This document shows positions 4,992-5,831 of a stretch of DNA of 5,831 bases, in pieces. Source of the DNA: JANLQX01 sp031406385 (GTDB taxonomy: Bacteria > Actinomycetota > Acidimicrobiia > Acidimicrobiales > JANYDT01). The stretch is from assembly GCA_031406385.1 (NCBI GenBank), contig JANOHI010000071.1, forward strand, positions 1-5,831. Direction: 5' to 3'. The first letter of the stretch is position 1. Every line of letters begins with the position of its first letter. The notes under the pieces are model-generated. The model worked only from the letters and a program-made list of their open reading frames with translations. It had not been told where the DNA came from and made no database searches. A program made the position numbers and the translations under genes.

Positions 4992-5573
4992 TCACGCCGG
5001 GGGGAGGAGCACCTTGTCGATGACGTGGATGACACCGTTCGACGCAACGACGTCGGCGGTAACGACGGTGGCGTCATTGACCATGACCTTGCCGTCGACG
5101 ATCGTGATGGCAACGGTCGGGCCGGCCACCGTGGCGACGTCGCCCGCAGCAATATCGGCGGCCATGACGGTGCCCGGAACCACGTGATAGGTGAGGACCT
5201 TGGTGAGAAGGGCCTTGTCGGCTCCGAGGGCGGCGAGGGTGTCGGCCGGCACGGCGGCAAAGGCCTCATCGGTGGGTGCGAAGACCGTGAACGGACCTTC
5301 ACCCTTCAGGGTTTCGATGAGGCCCGCATCGGTCAGGAGCGTGGCCAGGGTGGTGAAGCTTCCGGCAGCAACGGCGGTGTCGACGATGTCCACGGGAGCA
5401 GCTGCGGCAGCGGCTTCGGTCTCGGCGGCAGCGGCTTCGGTCTCAGCGGCAACGGCTTCGGTCTCGGCGGGCGCCGCGGTCGTGTCGGCAGAGTCGCTGC
5501 CGCAGGCAGCCAGGCCGAACGTCAGGGCGATGGCGGCAGCAGCAACAGCTGCACGGGTTCGAGTGATACGCAT
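4992..5573 (-). CDS. FAS1 (fasciclin) domain lipoprotein
   Basis: 193 residues. A signal peptide with basic start MRITRTR and hydrophobic core ends in the lipobox LAAC, with Cys24 as the expected lipidated residue, so the mature protein should be anchored to the outer face of the membrane. Residues 36-56 are three seven-residue repeats of the form AETEAxA, extended by alanines to 59: a flexible or helical acidic spacer. The FAS1 domain fills 60-193, with H1 motif GPFTVFAPTDEAFAAV (93-108), LTYHVVPG (127-134) and the H2-like NGVIHVIDKVLLP (179-191). FAS1 domains mediate adhesion or protein-protein contact at cell surfaces; this single-domain form resembles the MPT70/MPB83 lipoproteins of mycobacteria in layout. 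AAGGAG (5588-5583) lies nine bases before the ATG and fixes the start. It appears monocistronic, with its own terminator at 4931-4974. The binding partner is unknown. Confidence 0.93.
   Translation of the reverse strand: MRITRTRAAVAAAAIALTFGLAACGSDSADTTAAPAETEAVAAETEAAAAETEAAAAAAPVDIVDTAVAAGSFTTLATLLTDAGLIETLKGEGPFTVFAPTDEAFAAVPADTLAALGADKALLTKVLTYHVVPGTVMAADIAAGDVATVAGPTVAITIVDGKVMVNDATVVTADVVASNGVIHVIDKVLLPPA
5411..5473 (-). repeat. 21-bp tandem repeat coding the lipoprotein linker
   Basis: Three consecutive 21-base units (5411-5431, 5432-5452, 5453-5473), each starting CGGCTTCGGTCTC on the plus strand, encode the AETEAxA heptads. Units differ at only a few bases. The length is a multiple of three, so copy-number change would lengthen or shorten the spacer without a frameshift. 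Confidence 0.8.
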
Positions 5574-5582
5574 TTCGGGGGG

Positions 5583-5588
5583 CTCCTT
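5583..5588 (-). promoter_or_regulatory. Ribosome binding site of the fasciclin lipoprotein gene
   Basis: AAGGAG on the minus strand, nine bases before the ATG at 5573. It is the clearest ribosome binding site in the window and supports the assigned start. Confidence 0.8.
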
Positions 5589-5672
5589 GAGAACAGGCGT
5601 CGAGGTCGGGATGACGTCAGGAGATACTCCGGACCTACCGGACCAGGCGTATGACGGGGATGCCAGCGGATA

Positions 5673-5690
5673 ACGTGACGTCTGTCACGT
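5673..5690. promoter_or_regulatory. CRP/FNR-like palindromic operator
   Basis: ACGTGAC-GTCT-GTCACGT is a perfect inverted repeat. Its core, CGTGA-N6-TCACG (5674-5689), has the half-site and spacing pattern of CRP/FNR-family operators (TGTGA-N6-TCACA). It can also be read as TGACGT-N5-ACGTCA (5676-5692), and a compact TGACGTCA palindrome lies at 5612-5619, so a regulator recognising TGACGT is an alternative. The site lies 100 bases upstream of the fasciclin gene and 63 bases upstream of the possible rightward gene; either or both could be controlled. Confidence 0.45.
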
Positions 5691-5753
5691 CATTCACCCG
5701 CCGAGTACGTTCTTGTCCGTGCCGGACGCCGGCGCTTTATCCTGAAACCAGGA

Positions 5754-5831
5754 ATGAGCTACCAAGTAGCTGACGCTGCCGAGGCCCACAAATCAAGAAC
5801 AATAGTTGGTGCCAAGTTGTTCATCGTCGAC
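5754..5831 (+). CDS. Possible start of a rightward gene of unknown function, cut by the window end
   Basis: The ATG at 5754 opens a frame that stays open for 26 codons to the last base, beginning MSYQVADAAEAHKSRTIVGA. I do not recognise the sequence and 26 residues are too few to classify. AGGA abuts the ATG with no spacing, so it is a poor ribosome binding site. A -10-like TATCCT at 5738-5743 would give a near-leaderless transcript. Against a coding role, the stretch is rich in inverted repeats (5740-5753, 5757-5771, 5797-5822) and is less GC-rich than the genes to the left. A structured RNA or regulatory region remains possible. Confidence 0.35.
   Translation, partial: MSYQVADAAEAHKSRTIVGAKLFIVD

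Noticed and set aside
5571..5831. tRNA or other known RNA gene at the right edge
   Set aside because: The inverted repeats do not assemble into a cloverleaf, and no conserved tRNA T-loop motif is found.

Overview
The window is GC-rich, densely coded DNA of actinobacterial character. The best clues are an AccD5/PccB-type carboxyltransferase followed by a tiny, translationally coupled epsilon (AccE) subunit, a pairing typical of Actinobacteria, together with a secreted SIMPL-domain protein, an Ala/Glu/Thr-linker FAS1 lipoprotein and starts that look leaderless. An acidimicrobial origin (Ilumatobacter-like) would fit but is only an impression. There is no phage, transposon, CRISPR or toxin module in what can be seen, and most of the window is ordinary chromosome.

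Layout, left to right. Positions 1-685 (+) hold the C-terminal part of a stand-alone 5'-3' exonuclease cut by the window edge. Positions 773-1531 (+) encode an exported SIMPL-domain protein, preceded by a direct repeat resembling an OmpR/PhoP-family operator. Positions 1532-1730 hold an imperfect 19-bp tandem repeat and a strong hairpin element. Positions 1731-3490 (+) form a two-gene acyl-CoA carboxylase unit, accD-like plus accE-like, overlapping by GTGA. Positions 3491-3643 separate convergent genes and hold two hairpins. Positions 4801-3644 (-) encode a fold-type I PLP aminotransferase with a possible leaderless promoter. Positions 4802-4991 hold a second copy of the hairpin element and a terminator for the next gene. 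Positions 5573-4992 (-) encode a FAS1 (fasciclin) lipoprotein. Positions 5574-5831 hold a CRP/FNR-like palindrome, other palindromes, and the first 26 codons of a possible rightward gene in noticeably less GC-rich DNA.

Functionally, the two carboxylase genes make the carboxyltransferase half and the stabilising epsilon part of a biotin-dependent acyl-CoA carboxylase. The biotin carboxylase/BCCP alpha chain is not here and must be encoded elsewhere. The aminotransferase is convergent to this unit and shows no sign of co-transcription with it. The SIMPL and FAS1 proteins both act outside the cytoplasm but are not adjacent.

The observation most worth following up is non-coding. Two 64-bp elements, at 1618-1681 and 4836-4899, lie in the same orientation and align without gaps at 54 of 64 positions (37 of 40 in the right-hand part). 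Each can fold into a double hairpin, and together they bracket the accD-accE-aminotransferase block. I do not recognise this element.
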